In this document: one piece after another, positions 11,197 to 22,371 of the stretch
Layout of the letters: each line of letters starts with the position of its first letter
Numbering within the stretch: position 1 is the stretch's first letter
NCBI RefSeq assembly: GCF_036884655.1
Contig: NC_088342.1
Coordinates: forward strand, 18,479,001 to 18,543,000
Length of the DNA stretch: 64,000 bases
From: Musa acuminata AAA Group
Taxonomy: Eukaryota; Streptophyta; Magnoliopsida; Zingiberales; Musaceae
Direction: 5' to 3'
Position numbers and translations under genes: made by a program
The notes under the pieces: generated by a model
Told to the model about the DNA's origin: nothing
Databases searched by the model: none
What the model saw: the letters and a program-made list of their open reading frames with translations, nothing else

Positions 11197-13032
11197 AGGT
11201 TGTTCGTGCGAATGATTGGTTTTGAACTGCGTGTATTGTGTTTAGGAAGAATTTTGACGTCAAAATCGTTGACGCAAAAGCGAGGAAGGGCAGCAACAGT
11301 TGCTGCCCTCGATCTGCATGCCTGCAGCCACCTGCAACGGCAGCCGCAGCCGCAGCCAGGCAGCACAGCGCCGGCGCATGCGCAAGCGCTGTGCCTGCAG
11401 CAGCCGGCCGGCGGTCTGCTTGCAGCAGGCTTGCTGCTGGCGGGGCTGGCAACCCACGGGCAGAGGCGCCGCAGGGCAGCGGCCCTGCCGCCGAAAGGAA
11501 GCGGCGCCTGCCGCCGTAGGGCAGCGACGCGCGACGCCTGCCGCCGTTGCTCCCGCGGGCGAAACCCCACCCACAGGGGTGGCCGCCCGGCGGGACAGCA
11601 CCGCCTGCGGAGGCAGCGACGCCCGAAGGGGGAGCCCACCTACAGCGGCAGCACCGCCAGCGGGCGTGCCGCCTGCAGGCGAGGGCAGCGCCCTCGCCCC
11701 GCCGCACAAGCCGCCGCCAGCAGGGTGGCGGCGGCGGCAACGGCAATAGAAAGAGGGAATTAGGGTTTTCTGGGAAAAAGACAGTTTTGCCCCTCGAAAT
11801 TTGAGAAATTCCAGTTTCTGTCTTTTCTCCAAATTACGAAAATACCCTTAGGAATTGAGAAATTCCCTACATGTCCTTGATTTCAGAAAAATATTAATTA
11901 ATTAAAAGGTTTAGTTAATTATTATTTTTATTATTATCTAGTAGTCCTACATGATGATGATTATTTATACATGTGATGTATGATGTGTGGACGGATGATC
12001 ATGGACCGTGTGATGTGTGTACTTGTGATTATTATTATTGAGGTCTGCGAACCTCCATTATATTTCTCGTTTATTGTCGGGCCTACGTGCCTATGATTAA
12101 GTTGTAATCACATGAGGAGGCGCAGCGGGAGCGTGGATGCGATAGCGGGACCCACGAGACGGACGATCGTGTTGCATGGAGATGCATCAAGATGTCGACG
12201 GAACCGACGAGGACGAGATGGATGATCACAGGGCATGGAGATGCACCGTTACACACATAGATCTTGATGTGAGTGATTAGGCCTACTGGCTCGGGCCTAA
12301 TCATATTAGGTTGTGGTCCATGATCATCTGATGTGATTGCTTATACACATACTAGATATGTATATATATTTGCATGCGATGTAGATATATATTAAATATG
12401 TATATGTGTGACATGTCATATTAGGAGACCAAATTATAGAAACATCTCTCGATAATATTAAGTCGGTAAACGTGAGGCAATTAGATTGACCCACGTGGCC
12501 TTCCATCGTTATGAGTAGGAACCGATTCCCGGTGTAGGTTGAGTTGGTCGAGTCCCTCGAGACTCACCTATATCGCGATTCGCTATCTTGCTTACGACAT
12601 AGAGATGTCACCGGTGACCTGAGGGCATGGTATGCTTGGTCGAGTCCCTCGAGGGTATATCATCAAATCAGACTCATCTTGTAACGAAGGTGTTGACTTA
12701 ACCGAGCATCATGGTTGGTCGAGTCCCTCGAGGCCATGGTGATTCAGAGGCCGAACATGACGGGAATCACAAGGAGTTCTGATTGGCAGGAGTTGCCTAC
12801 CTTTTAGGCTTAGTGTGATTGGTCGAGTCCCTCGAGGTTACACTAAGACGCTGATTGGATCATGATCCCCACTAGAAGTCTGCCGGAGACTTCCGTTTTA
12901 CGTGCTGAGGGTGTCGCGTGACTCGATAGTAAAATAGTGGGAGCATATTAAGATAGAAGTCCATATCTTGATAGTTTATTTCTTGCAAAATCTGCATGTT
13001 ATTCATTTCTGCTACATCTTTATTTTCAGAAA
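11197..13032 (+). other. B3 5' leader (1.8 kb) with GC-rich island
   Basis: Untranslated stretch between primer site and gag. About 11280-11750 is extremely GC-rich with CAG/GCC/GCG runs, open in several frames on both strands. Those frames look compositional and are not called as genes. It opens with a perfect 11-bp inverted repeat (11287-11297 and 11299-11309). 11880-11945 is AT-rich. 12110-12260 holds an imperfect direct repeat (CATGGAGATGCA at about 12176 and 12234). 12535-12847 carries four hairpins, listed separately. Confidence 0.7.
12535..12847 (+). ncRNA. Four-hairpin leader RNA element with shared cap
   Basis: The motif TTGGTCGAGTCCCTCGAG occurs four times (from 12544, 12636, 12715 and 12819). 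In each, TCGAG and CTCGA pair around the loop TCC. The sequences just outside also pair although they differ between copies: 12535-12544 with 12562-12570 (one bulge), 12627-12635 with 12655-12663 (two G-U), 12707-12714 with 12734-12741 (one G-U), 12809-12818 with 12838-12847 (one G-U). An asymmetric internal loop (TGG or TTGG opposite G or GG) separates cap and stem. The element sits 185 bp before gag. Packaging, dimerisation or translational control are possible; this is inference from pairing by eye. Confidence 0.65.
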
Positions 13033-15030
13033 ATGTCGCTTTCAAATCCCTTACGTGGCATACTTGATGTCAACCGCCTCACTGGTCCAAATTATACGGA
13101 TTGGCTCCGTAACTTGAGAATTGTTCTCACAGCGGAGAAAATCGTGTACGTCCTTGATACAGTGATGCCTACGCCCGAAAAAGGGGCAAGCGAGGATGAG
13201 ATCGCTCGCTACATGAAGTACATTGATGACTCCACTCTTGCTCAGTGCTATATGTTGGGCTCTATGACTCCAGAGTTACAGAGACAACATGAAAAGATGG
13301 ATGCCAGATCCATTCTCCTACATGTCCGCAAATTGTTTGAGGAACAGGGAAGGACTCAACGATATGAGATATCCAAGAGCCTTTTCCGCGCTAGGATGAC
13401 TGAGGGGACACCGGTTCAGAACCATGTCCTAAAGATGATTGAGTGGATAGAGAAACTCACAGGTCTAGGAATGGTCCTAAAGGATAACTTGTGTGTGGAC
13501 ATTGTGCTTCAGTCCCTACCAGATTCCTTTTCACAGTTCATAATGAATTTTAATATGAACAAGCTTGAGGTGACTCTCCCAGAGCTCCTCAATATGTTGA
13601 GGGAGGCAGAGAGTACTATTAAGAAAGAGAAGCCAGTTCTCTGCACTGGTGAGACCAGAAAGAAAAGAAAAGCAGAAAGGTCCCTTAAGAAGGGAAAGGG
13701 CAAGGGCAAACAAGGTAAAGCAAAGGTTGCTAAGAAAGACCCAACAAAGGACAAAGGCCAGTGCTTCCACTGTGGTAAAGATGGGCACTGGAAGAGAAAC
13801 TGCAAAGAGTACCTTGCAGAAAGGGCGAAACAAAAGCTTGATGAAGCTTCAGGTACATTCATGATCAGTCTCCATTTGTCAGAATCTTATGATAACACAT
13901 GGGTATTGGATACCGGTAGTGCTTATCATATATGCAATTCGTTGCAGGTTCTAGCAAGGCCTAGGAGACTTGAGAGAGGCGAGATGGACCTCAAGATGGG
14001 TAATGGAGCAAAAGTTGCTGTAGTAGCTGTTGGCGAGGTCGCCTTACATCTGCCTAGTGGAGCTTTTAATGCATTAGATGCATGTTATTTTGTTCCTTTT
14101 ATTATCAAAAACATTATCTCCATTTCATGTTTAACAGTTAGTGGATATAAATTTGTTTTTGAGAACAATGGTTGTTCAATATTATTAGATGATAAGATCA
14201 TCATGAAAGGAACATTGCATAATGGTTTATTTATGTTAGACACTACTCCACATATCATGAATGTAAATGTGTCTAAAAGGAAACGAGATGAGTTGAACAG
14301 TGCATACCTGTGGCATTGTAGGCTAGGTCACATCCATGAAAGAAGGATTCAAAAGTTGCTAAATGATGGATATCTAGATCCATTCGACTATATGTCTTAT
14401 GCAACTTGTGAGCCTTGCATTCGTGGAAAATTAACCAACTCTCCATTTAGTGGAACTGGAGAGAGAGCCACTGAGTTGTTGGAACTCATACATAGTGATG
14501 TATGTGGACCCATGTCAACTCATGCCATTGGAGGTTACTCCTACTTCATTACATTTACTGATGATTTCTCAAGGTATGGATATGTGTACTTAATGAAGTG
14601 CAAGTCCAAGGCCTTTGAGAAATTCAGAGAGTATAAGAATGAGGTGGAGAACCAGACTGGAAAGAGTATCAAAACTCTTCGATCAGAACGAGGAGGTGAG
14701 TACTTAAGTACAGAGTTTACTCAATTCCTCAAGGACCATGGGATATTATCCCAATGGACACCTCCTTATACACCTCAGCTCAATGGTGTCTCTGAAAGGA
14801 GAAATCGTACATTTTTAGATATGGTACGGTCCATGATGAGTTTCGCTGACCTACCCATCTCATTATGGGGATATGCCCTAGACACCGCAGCTTACCTTCT
14901 GAACAGAGTTCCAACTAAGTCGGTAGTGTCTACACCATATGAGATAGGAAAGGGAAGAAGCCTGATCTTAAGGTTGTTAAGATTTGGGGCTGCCCAGCCC
15001 ACGTTAAAAGACACAACCCCGATAAGTTAG
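13033..15030 (+). pseudogene. gag-pol: B3 gag-protease-integrase ORF, frameshifted at its end
   Basis: 665-codon frame starting [14 protein letters not shown]. Order: capsid (about 1-225), basic linker, CCHC zinc knuckle [14 protein letters not shown] (about 244-257), aspartic protease [10 protein letters not shown] (catalytic Asp about 293), HHCC finger (WHCRLGH about 427, CEPCIRGK), integrase core (FTDDFSR about 508, SERGGEY). Integrase shows SERGGEY where Copia usually has SDRGGEY, so a catalytic Asp is changed to Glu. A 1-base deletion near 14946, compared with 8632, ends the frame early at 15030. The type is Angela-like. Gag and protease could still be translated; the full polyprotein cannot. 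Confidence 0.85.
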
Positions 15031-16748
15031 AATCAAGGACAGAGCGATGCAAATTTGTGGGATACCCCAAGGAAACTTGTGGGTATTATTTCTATCATCT
15101 CGAGGACCAAAAGGTCTTTGTAGCTAAGAGAGCAGTGTTCCTTGAGAATGGACACATTCTTGACGGAGACAGTGGGAGAATGATAGAATTGAGCAAGGTT
15201 GGAGAACCAAGCTCAAGCACCACTCTACAGCCCGAGTCTGTTCAGGTAACTAATACACAAGTATCAACTTTACGCAGGTCTGATAGAGTATCCCATCCTC
15301 CTGAGAGATATGTGGGACATATTAGAGCAGAGGATGTAGAGGATATTGATCCTCAGACCTACGAGGAGGCTATTATGAGTAAAGACTCCGGGAAGTGGCA
15401 AGAAGCCATGAATTCTGAGATGGAATCTATGTACTCCAATAAGGTTTGGAACCTAGTTGATGCGCCTGAAGGTATTGTACCCATCGGTTGCAAGTGGATC
15501 TTTAAGAAAAAGATCGGAGTAGATGGAAAGATAGAGACCAATAAAGCAAGGCTAGTGGCTAAGGGGTATCGTCAAAGGCAAGGTGTTGACTACGACGAAA
15601 CTTTCTCACCCGTAGCAATGCTAAAATCCATCAGAATTCTATTGGCTATTGTAGCACACTATGATTATGAGATCTGGCATATGGATGTGAAAACCACATT
15701 CCTCAACGGGAACCTCGAGGAGGAGGTGTATATGATGCAACCTGAGGGATTCGTGTCCAAGAACTGCCCAGATAAGGTGTGTAGGTTGCTTAGATCCATT
15801 TATGGACTAAAGCAAGCTTCCCGAAGTTAGAACATAAGATTTGATGAGGCAATCAGATCTTATGACTTCGTTAAGAACGAAGATGAGCCTTGTGTATACA
15901 GGAAGGTAAGTGGGAGCGCTATCACCTTTTTGGTGTTATATGTGGATGACATCCTCATCATTGGGAATGATGTAGGAATGCAATCCACAGTAAAGACTTG
16001 GTTATTTAGACACTTCTCCATAAAGGACTTAGGGGAAGCATCCTATATCTTGGGGATTAGAATCTATAGAGATAGATCCAAGAGGATGCTTGGCTTGTCC
16101 CAGTCCAGGTACATAGAAACCATTGTCAAAAAGGTTTGGCATAGAAAATTCCAATGGGCAAACATGAATATGATACCTTATGCCTCAGCAATAGGGTCTA
16201 TCATGTATGCCATGCTATGTACTAGGCCTGATATAGCGCATGCTCTGAGTGTCATGAGCAGGTATCAGGCGGATCTAGGCTTGGAGCACTGGAAAGCAGT
16301 AAAGTGTATCCTTAAGTACTTGAGAAGGATTAAGGATCTTTTACTAGTATATGGAGGTAATAGCCTTAAGGTTGAAGGCTACACTGACTCATGTTTTCAG
16401 TCTGATGTCGATGATAGCAAGTTGAATTCAGGGTATGTGTACACCTTGAATGGAGGAGCAGTGTGGTAGAAGAGTTCCAAGCAAGATACCACTGTTGACT
16501 CGACCACAGAGGCGGAGTACATTGCTGCATTAGATGCAGTAAAGGAGGGAGTCTGGGTGAAGAAGTTCATCACAGATTTGGGAGTCGATACAGATAGCGG
16601 CAAGTCGACTTCCTTATATTGCGACAACTATGGGGTGATTACTCAAATAAGGGAACCCGGGTCTCATCAGAAGTGTTCTGAGGAGGTTCCAGCTTATAAG
16701 AGAGATCGTAACCCGTGGAGATGTAGTAGTGGAAAGAGTTCCATCTGA
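14946..16748 (+). pseudogene. pol: B3 pol continuation: integrase end, RT, RNase H
   Basis: After the frameshift the integrase C-part and RT read on at 15057-15830 to a Trp-to-stop change at 15828-15830. RT resumes with YVDD at 15939-15950. It shares with 8560-10441 the 70-bp deletion/1-bp insertion (about 16124-16155) and the indel in the RNase H tail (about 16677). It adds a second stop near 16467. The segment is followed by the 3' noncoding part and the polypurine tract (about 16849-16861). Confidence 0.85.
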
Positions 16749-16862
16749 AGATAACATTGCAGATCCACTGACAAAGCCGTTGTCTCAGATTGTCTTTGAG
16801 CGTCACAGGGGTCTGATGGGGATCAGACACATAGGTGATTGGCTTTAGGTCAAGTGGGAGAT

Positions 16863-18354
16863 TTCTAGTCATAGGTGCCCAGCAAGCCAATCACGTGATT
16901 GATCGCACGTGTGACTTGATACAGAATCTTTTTGCTTATTATATTTTGGCATATATTACTTTATAACTATTGCATAAATGCATACATATATTGTGATGTC
17001 CTTGGATTTGTGCAATGGGAATCGGATCGTGATGAGATCACGATAATGAGATCGATTCACCTTTAAACACATATCCTAAATGATCCCGGTCATAGGCTAC
17101 TCGAGAGGGACATCGTGATAACCGGATAGACTGGTGTGCTGTATACTCGTCCATATGATGGATGCAGCTGGTCTCATAGCTGCTCGTGTAGGGACACTAG
17201 GGATACAGTACAGGTGCTCATTGGAGAATGAGTTCACTGATTGATCCGCTTACGGAATGCTGGATGGTTGATGATGCCTTATTGTCAAACAGCGATTCCG
17301 TAGTCCTAGTGGTGTATCTGGTCCTTAGACTTGAGACGCCAAGGATGTCCTGTATGAGTGCTCCACTCTTTGATACCAGACTTATAGGTTTGGCTGTCCC
17401 CAGATCTAGTACAACTGGTCATTAGGAGTGGTAGTCGACCTTACGAGGGCTATTGAGTGTCAATAGAGGATCATCCACTCTCGGCGTCATGAGAGGAATA
17501 TCCTATGTGTTCTTGCTCAGACAAATCCCTGGCCAGGGTCATTCAGGTTGAGAGAGAAAGAGTTCTCCGGGAGAATCCGATTAGAGCGAGACTCGAGTAG
17601 AAACCGTATGGGTCTGACAACACCATGCTCGATATACGGTCTCTAGGATATTAGATGGATGAGGGACTATAGGTACATGGTAACTGAGGACAGACAGGTC
17701 CAATGGATTGGATTCCCCTGTATCGTCTGGGGACTACGGCGTAGTGGCCTAGTACGTCCGTAGTCGATGAGTCGAGTGAATTATTACAGAGATAATAATT
17801 CACTGAGTTAGAAGGAGTTCTGACAGGTATGACTCACGGCCAGCTCGATATTGGGCCTAGAGGGTCACAAACATATGGTAGGCCGATGAGTAGAGGTTCG
17901 GATATGAGATATCCGACGGAGCCCTTGTCTTATTGGATGCAGATCCAATACCCACTAGGGAAGGACCCATTAGGGTTTGACACGGGATCTCTATAAATAG
18001 TAGAGATTCACAGCCTCATAGGCTAGAGTCTTTTGCTTGCCTTTCCTATTCTCCTCTCCCTCTCCACCTCAGAGTAGGCCTGGAGTTTTGAGGAGCGTCG
18101 TCGCAACCCTGCTGTGTGGATCACCGCTAGAGAGGAGGACGCTTGACCTCCTTCACCCTCTCCTAAGGATCTGCAAGGAAACAGGGATATACGATCTCCC
18201 TAGGTAACACAATCTCTATACGCATTTTTGTGTTTTGCGGATTTTTTGCGCACCAATCTTCGCACGACGATGAACATCTTTTTGGGAATCGGGGATTTTG
18301 TTTTCTTGTTCTTCCGTTGCGCATATGATGTCGCCCCCCAATGATTTCCTAACA
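16863..18354 (+). repeat. B3 3' LTR
   Basis: Starts at the position of TGCTAG in sister LTRs (here TTCTAG) right after AAGTGGGAGA, and ends CCTAACA at 18354; 1492 bp. TATA box 17992-17999. The hairpin of 10600-10627 recurs at about 17776-17803. The base after the end is antisense B2 RT sequence, giving the right boundary of the B3 insertion. Confidence 0.88.
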
Positions 18355-21300
18355 ACCTGCTCGTGACACTCAGAGCATGTGCTATATCAGGCCAAGTACA
18401 TAGCATGGCATATATGAAAGACCCTATCGCTGAGGCATAAGGTATCATATCCATGTTCGCCCTTTCTTCTGGAGTCTTTGGGGACATGATCCTAAAAAGC
18501 GATATCCCATGTCTCATCGATATGAGACCTCTCTTGGAATTTTCCATGTCAAACCTTTTGACAATGGTTTCTATGTACTTGGACTGGGACAAGCCAAGCA
18601 TCCTCTTGGATCTGTCTCTATAGATCTGAATCTCAAGATATAGGATACTTCCCCTAAGTCCTTCATGGAGAAGTGTCTAGATAACCAAGCCTTTAGTGTG
18701 GATAGCATTCCTATGTCATTCCCAATGATCAGGATGTCATCCACATATAACACCAAAAAGGTGATAGCGCTCCCACTTACCTCCCTGTACACATAAGGCT
18801 CATCTTCGTTCTTAACGAAATCGTAAGATTTGATTGTCTCATCAAATCTTATGTTCCAACTTCAGGAAGCTTACTTTAGTTCATAAATGGATCTAAGCAA
18901 CCTGCATACCTTATCTGGGCAGTTCTTGGACACGAATCTCTCAAGTTGTATCATAAACATCTCCTCCTTGAGGTTCCCATTAAGGAATGCAGTTTTCACA
19001 TCCATCTGCCAAATCTCATAATCATAGTGTGTTGCAATAGCCAATATAATTCGAATGGATTTTAGCATTGCTACGGGTAAGAAGGTTTCGTCATAGTCAA
19101 CACTTTGCCTTTGATGATACCCCTTAGCCTCTAGCCTTGCTTTATAGGTCTCTACCTTTCCATCTACTCCGATCTTTTTCTTAAAGATCCACTTGCAACC
19201 AATGGGTACAATACCTTTGGGCGCATCAAATAGGTTTCATACCTTGTTAGTGTACATAGAATCCATCTCAGAATTCATGGCTTCTTGCCACTTCCCGGAG
19301 TTTATACTCATAATAGCCTCCTCGTAGGTCTAAGGATCAATATCCTCAACATCTTCTCCTCTAATATGTCCCACATATCTCTCAAGAGGATGGGATATTC
19401 TGTCGGACCTACGTAAAGTTAGAACTTGTGTGTTAGTACCTGAATAGACTCGGGCTATAGAGTGGTGCTTAAGCTAAGTTCTCCAACCTCGCTCAACTCT
19501 ATCATGCTCCCACTGTCTCCGCCAAGAATGTGTTCCTTCTCAAGGAACACTGCTCTCTTAACTAAAAAGACCTTTTGGTCCTCAAGATGAAAGAAAGAAT
19601 ACCCATAAGTTTCTTTGGGGTATCCCACAAACTTGCACCGCTCTGTCCTCGATTCCAACTTATCGGGGTTGTGTCTTTTAATGTAGGCAGGGTAGCCCCA
19701 AATCTTAACAATCTTAAGATCATACTTCTTTCCTTTTCATATCTTATATGGTGTAGACACTACCGACTTAGTTGGAACTCTGTTCAGAAGGTAAGCTACG
19801 GTCTCTAGGGCATATCCCCAGAATGAGATAGGTAGGTTAGCGAAACTCATCTTGGACCGTACCATGTCTAATAGTGTACGATTTCTCCTTTCAGACACAC
19901 CATTGAGCTAAGGTGTATAAGGAGGTGTCCATTGGGATAATATCCCATGGTCCTTGAGGAACTGAGTAAATTTTGTACTTAAGTACTCACCTCCTCGATC
20001 TGATCAAAGAGTCTTGATACTCTTTCCAGTTTGGTTCTCTACTTCATTCTTATACTCTCTGAATTTCTCAAAGGCCTCGGACTTGTACTTCATTAAGTAC
20101 ACATATCCTTACCTTGAGAAATCATTAGTAAAGATAATGAAGTAGGAGTAACCACCAATGGCATGAGTTGACATGGGTCCATATGCATCACTATGTATGA
20201 GTTCCAACAGTTTAGTGGCTCTCTCTCCAGTTTCACTAAATGGAGAGTTGGTCAGTTTTCCATGAAGGCAAGGCTCGCAAGTGGCATATGACTCATAGTC
20301 GAATGGATCTAGATATCCATCATTTAGCAACTTTTGAATCCTTCCCTCATGGATGTGACCTAGCCTACAATGCCCCAGGTATGCACTGTTCACCTCATCT
20401 TGTTACCTCATAGACACACTTACATTCATGATATATGGAGTAGTATCTAGCATAAATAAACCTTTATACAATATTCATCTCGCCAATCTCCCCTTGGCTT
20501 TGCCAGAATCTACAATAAATTGCAGATATGATAAGCAATACTGGTATCCAATACCAATGCACTATCACAAAAATCTGACAACTGGAGATTAATCATGAAT
20601 GTACCTGAAGCTTCTCTAAGCTTCTATTTGCCCTCTCTATAAGGTACTCTTTGTAGTTCCTCTTCCAGTGCCCATCTTTGCCACAGTGGAAGCACTGGCC
20701 TTTGTCCTTTGCTGGGTCTTTCTTAGCAACTTTTGCTTTACCTGGTATGCTCTTGCCCTTTCCCTTCTTAAGGGACTTTTCTGTTTTTCTTTTCTTTCTG
20801 GTCTCACTAGTGTAGAGAACTGGCCTCTCTTTCTTAATAGTACTCTCTGCCTCCCTCAAAATATTGAGGTGCTCTAGGAGAGTCACCTCAAGCTTGTTCA
20901 TATTAAAATTCATTATGAACTATGAAAAGAAATCTGGTAGGGACTGAAGCACAATGTCCACACACAAGTTATCCTCTAGGACCATTCTTAAACCTGTGAG
21001 TTTCTCCATCCACTCAATCATCTTTAGGACATGGTTCTGAACCGGTGTCCCCTCAGTCATCCTAGCACGGAAGAGGCACTTGGATATCTCATATCGCCGA
21101 GTCCTTCCCTATTCCTCAAACAATTTACGGACATATAGGAGAATGAATCTGGCATCCATCTTTTCATGTTGTCTCTATAACTCAGGAGTAATAGAGCCCA
21201 ACATATAGCATTGAGCAAGAGTGGAGTCATCAATGTACTTCACGTAGCGAGCGATCTCATCCTCGCTTGCCCCATCTTCGGGCGTAGGCATCACTGTATC

Positions 21301-21402
21301 AAGGACGTACATGATTTTCTCCGCCATGAGAATAATTCTCAAGTTGCGGAGCCAATCCATATAATTTGGACCAGTTAGGCGGTTGACGTCAAGTATGCCA
21401 AT
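18355..21402 (-). pseudogene. gag-pol: B2 gag-pol 5' two-thirds, heavily broken
   Basis: Read right to left: gag from codon ~10 ([12 protein letters not shown], 21175-21360), gag C-part and zinc knuckle [14 protein letters not shown] with the last Cys changed to Tyr (20593-20913), protease region, HHCC/integrase start ([11 protein letters not shown], 20109-20393), integrase C-part (19455-19658), RT (MDVKTAFLNGNLKEEMFM, 18871-19068; YVDD at 18736-18747). Many stops and frameshifts. The RT keeps the 70-bp segment absent from the plus-strand copies. It ends in VTSR at 18355, where B3 begins. Confidence 0.82.
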
Positions 21403-21916
21403 CTATATAGTGGAACACTCATACAAGACATCTTTGGTGTCTCAAGTCTAAGGACCAAATACACCACTAGGACTACGAAATCATTGTCTGACAATAAAGC
21501 ATCATCAACCATCGAGCATTCCAAAAGCGGATCAATCGGTGAACTTATTCTCCAATGAGCACCTGTACTGTATCCATAGTGTCCCCACACGAGCAACTAT
21601 GAGACCAGTTTCATCCATCATATGGATAGGTATACATAACACTAGTCTGTCCGGTTATCACGATGTCCCTCTCGAGTAACCTATGACTGGGATTATTTAG
21701 GATCTGTGTTTAAAGGTGAATCGGTCTCATTATTGTGATCTCATCACGATCCGATTCACATTGCACGGATCCAAGGACACCACAATATACACATGCATAT
21801 ATCCAATAATCAATATAAAGTGATAAATGCTAAAATATAATAAGCAAAAAGATTCTGTGTCAAGTCACATGTGTCATCACTCACGTAATTGGCTTGCTGG
21901 GCACCTATGCCTAACA
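21403..21916 (-). repeat. B2 5' LTR fragment (U3 part only)
   Basis: Collinear with about 7525-8038 of the 3' LTR. It runs from the minus-strand LTR start (TGTTAGGCATAGGTGCC, at 21916) for about 510 bp and then joins gag near codon 10. R, U5, primer site and leader are deleted, so B2 cannot have transposed in this form. Confidence 0.8.
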
Positions 21917-21960
21917 CCATGGTCCTTGAGGAACTAAGTAAACTCCGTACTTAAGTACTA
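21917..21960 (-). pseudogene. B1 integrase fragment right of B2
   Basis: 44 bp antisense to integrase (compare 14702-14750 in B3). It starts with the duplicated CCATG and continues the sequence interrupted at 6435. It ends at CTTAAGTACT, where G1 LTR sequence starts. Confidence 0.75.
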
Positions 21961-22342
21961 ATAGAACCTTGTAGATTCTAAACTTGGGGTTGATCTCTTT
22001 AGGGGATCGACCTCCTTGGAACTCTATAGGGGTTCCTCCCTCCAAGTTGCTGCTCAAAGGCTGCAGAAGAGATTCATCTATTGCTTAAGAAAAGAGAAGG
22101 AATACATGGCTATTTATAGGGCTTCTAAACCCTAACTCCTAATAGGACTCCTACTTAAGACTCTTACTTCTAACCAACTCCTAATAGGACTCCTACTCAA
22201 GACTCCTATTCCCTTACAACTCCTAATTCTTCTCTAAGAAAAAACCTCCTACATGAATGTCCCTCTCAATTAGGACTCTCCTAGCTAGAGTCCTAACAGA
22301 ATGTCCCTCTCAATTAGGACTCTCCTAGCTAGAGTTCTAACA
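21961..22342 (-). repeat. G1 3' LTR fragment (Gypsy)
   Basis: On the minus strand an LTR start TGTTAGAACTC at 22342 follows a purine-rich tract (GAAGAGGGCGAG). The terminal 44 bp are tandemly duplicated (22255-22298 and 22299-22342), each copy ending AACA in plus orientation. The rest contains repeats of CTCCTAATAGGACTCCTA. No matching 5' LTR exists in the window. The left limit is where homology to B1 ends. Confidence 0.65.
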
Positions 22343-22371
22343 GACTCGCCCTCTTCAAATCAGCCTTGTCC

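Larger units (their letters stand above)
8560..18354 (+). mobile_element. B3 complex: truncated int-LTR-int-LTR head-to-tail copy
   Basis: Plus-strand block inside B2. Order: partial integrase-RT-RNase H (8560-10520), truncated LTR (10521-11182), primer site, leader (11183-13032), gag-pol (13033-16750), full LTR (16863-18354). The two pol copies are near-identical and share the same indels, so this is a tandem arrangement sharing a central LTR, truncated on its left. Such arrays can arise by unequal recombination between LTRs. No target-site duplication is visible because the left end is lost. Confidence 0.75.
6436..21916 (-). mobile_element. B2: Angela-like Copia element nested in B1
   Basis: Begins TGTTGGGAAATC and ends CCTAACA in plus orientation, i.e. 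TG..CA on the minus strand. The B1 integrase motif is duplicated as CCATG at 6431-6435 and 21917-21921, a clean 5-bp target-site duplication. The 3' LTR is complete (6436-8038). The 5' LTR is cut to about 0.5 kb (21403-21916) and fused directly to gag, so the leader and primer site are deleted. B2 is split by the plus-strand B3 block (8560-18354). Confidence 0.88.
2636..21960 (-). mobile_element. B1: Angela-like Copia element, minus strand, split by B2
   Basis: The 3' LTR (2636-4238) and pol 3' half (4239-6435) are joined, after removing B2, to a 44-bp integrase remainder at 21917-21960. Everything further upstream in B1 (gag, leader, 5' LTR) is absent; G1 sequence abuts at 21961. The left flank is TTAAT (2631-2635); its partner is lost. 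LTR sequence and pol are closely similar to B2 and B3, so all three are one family. Confidence 0.8.

Noticed and set aside
11028..11832. Overlapping 85-203-codon frames on both strands
   Set aside because: They lie in a GC-rich stretch where stops are rare in all frames, consist of Ala/Arg/Pro/Gly runs, overlap each other on both strands and match no family known to me.
12544..12837. CRISPR-like array of a 19-base repeat
   Set aside because: Only four units, spacers of unequal length that form stems with each other, inside a plant retroelement leader.
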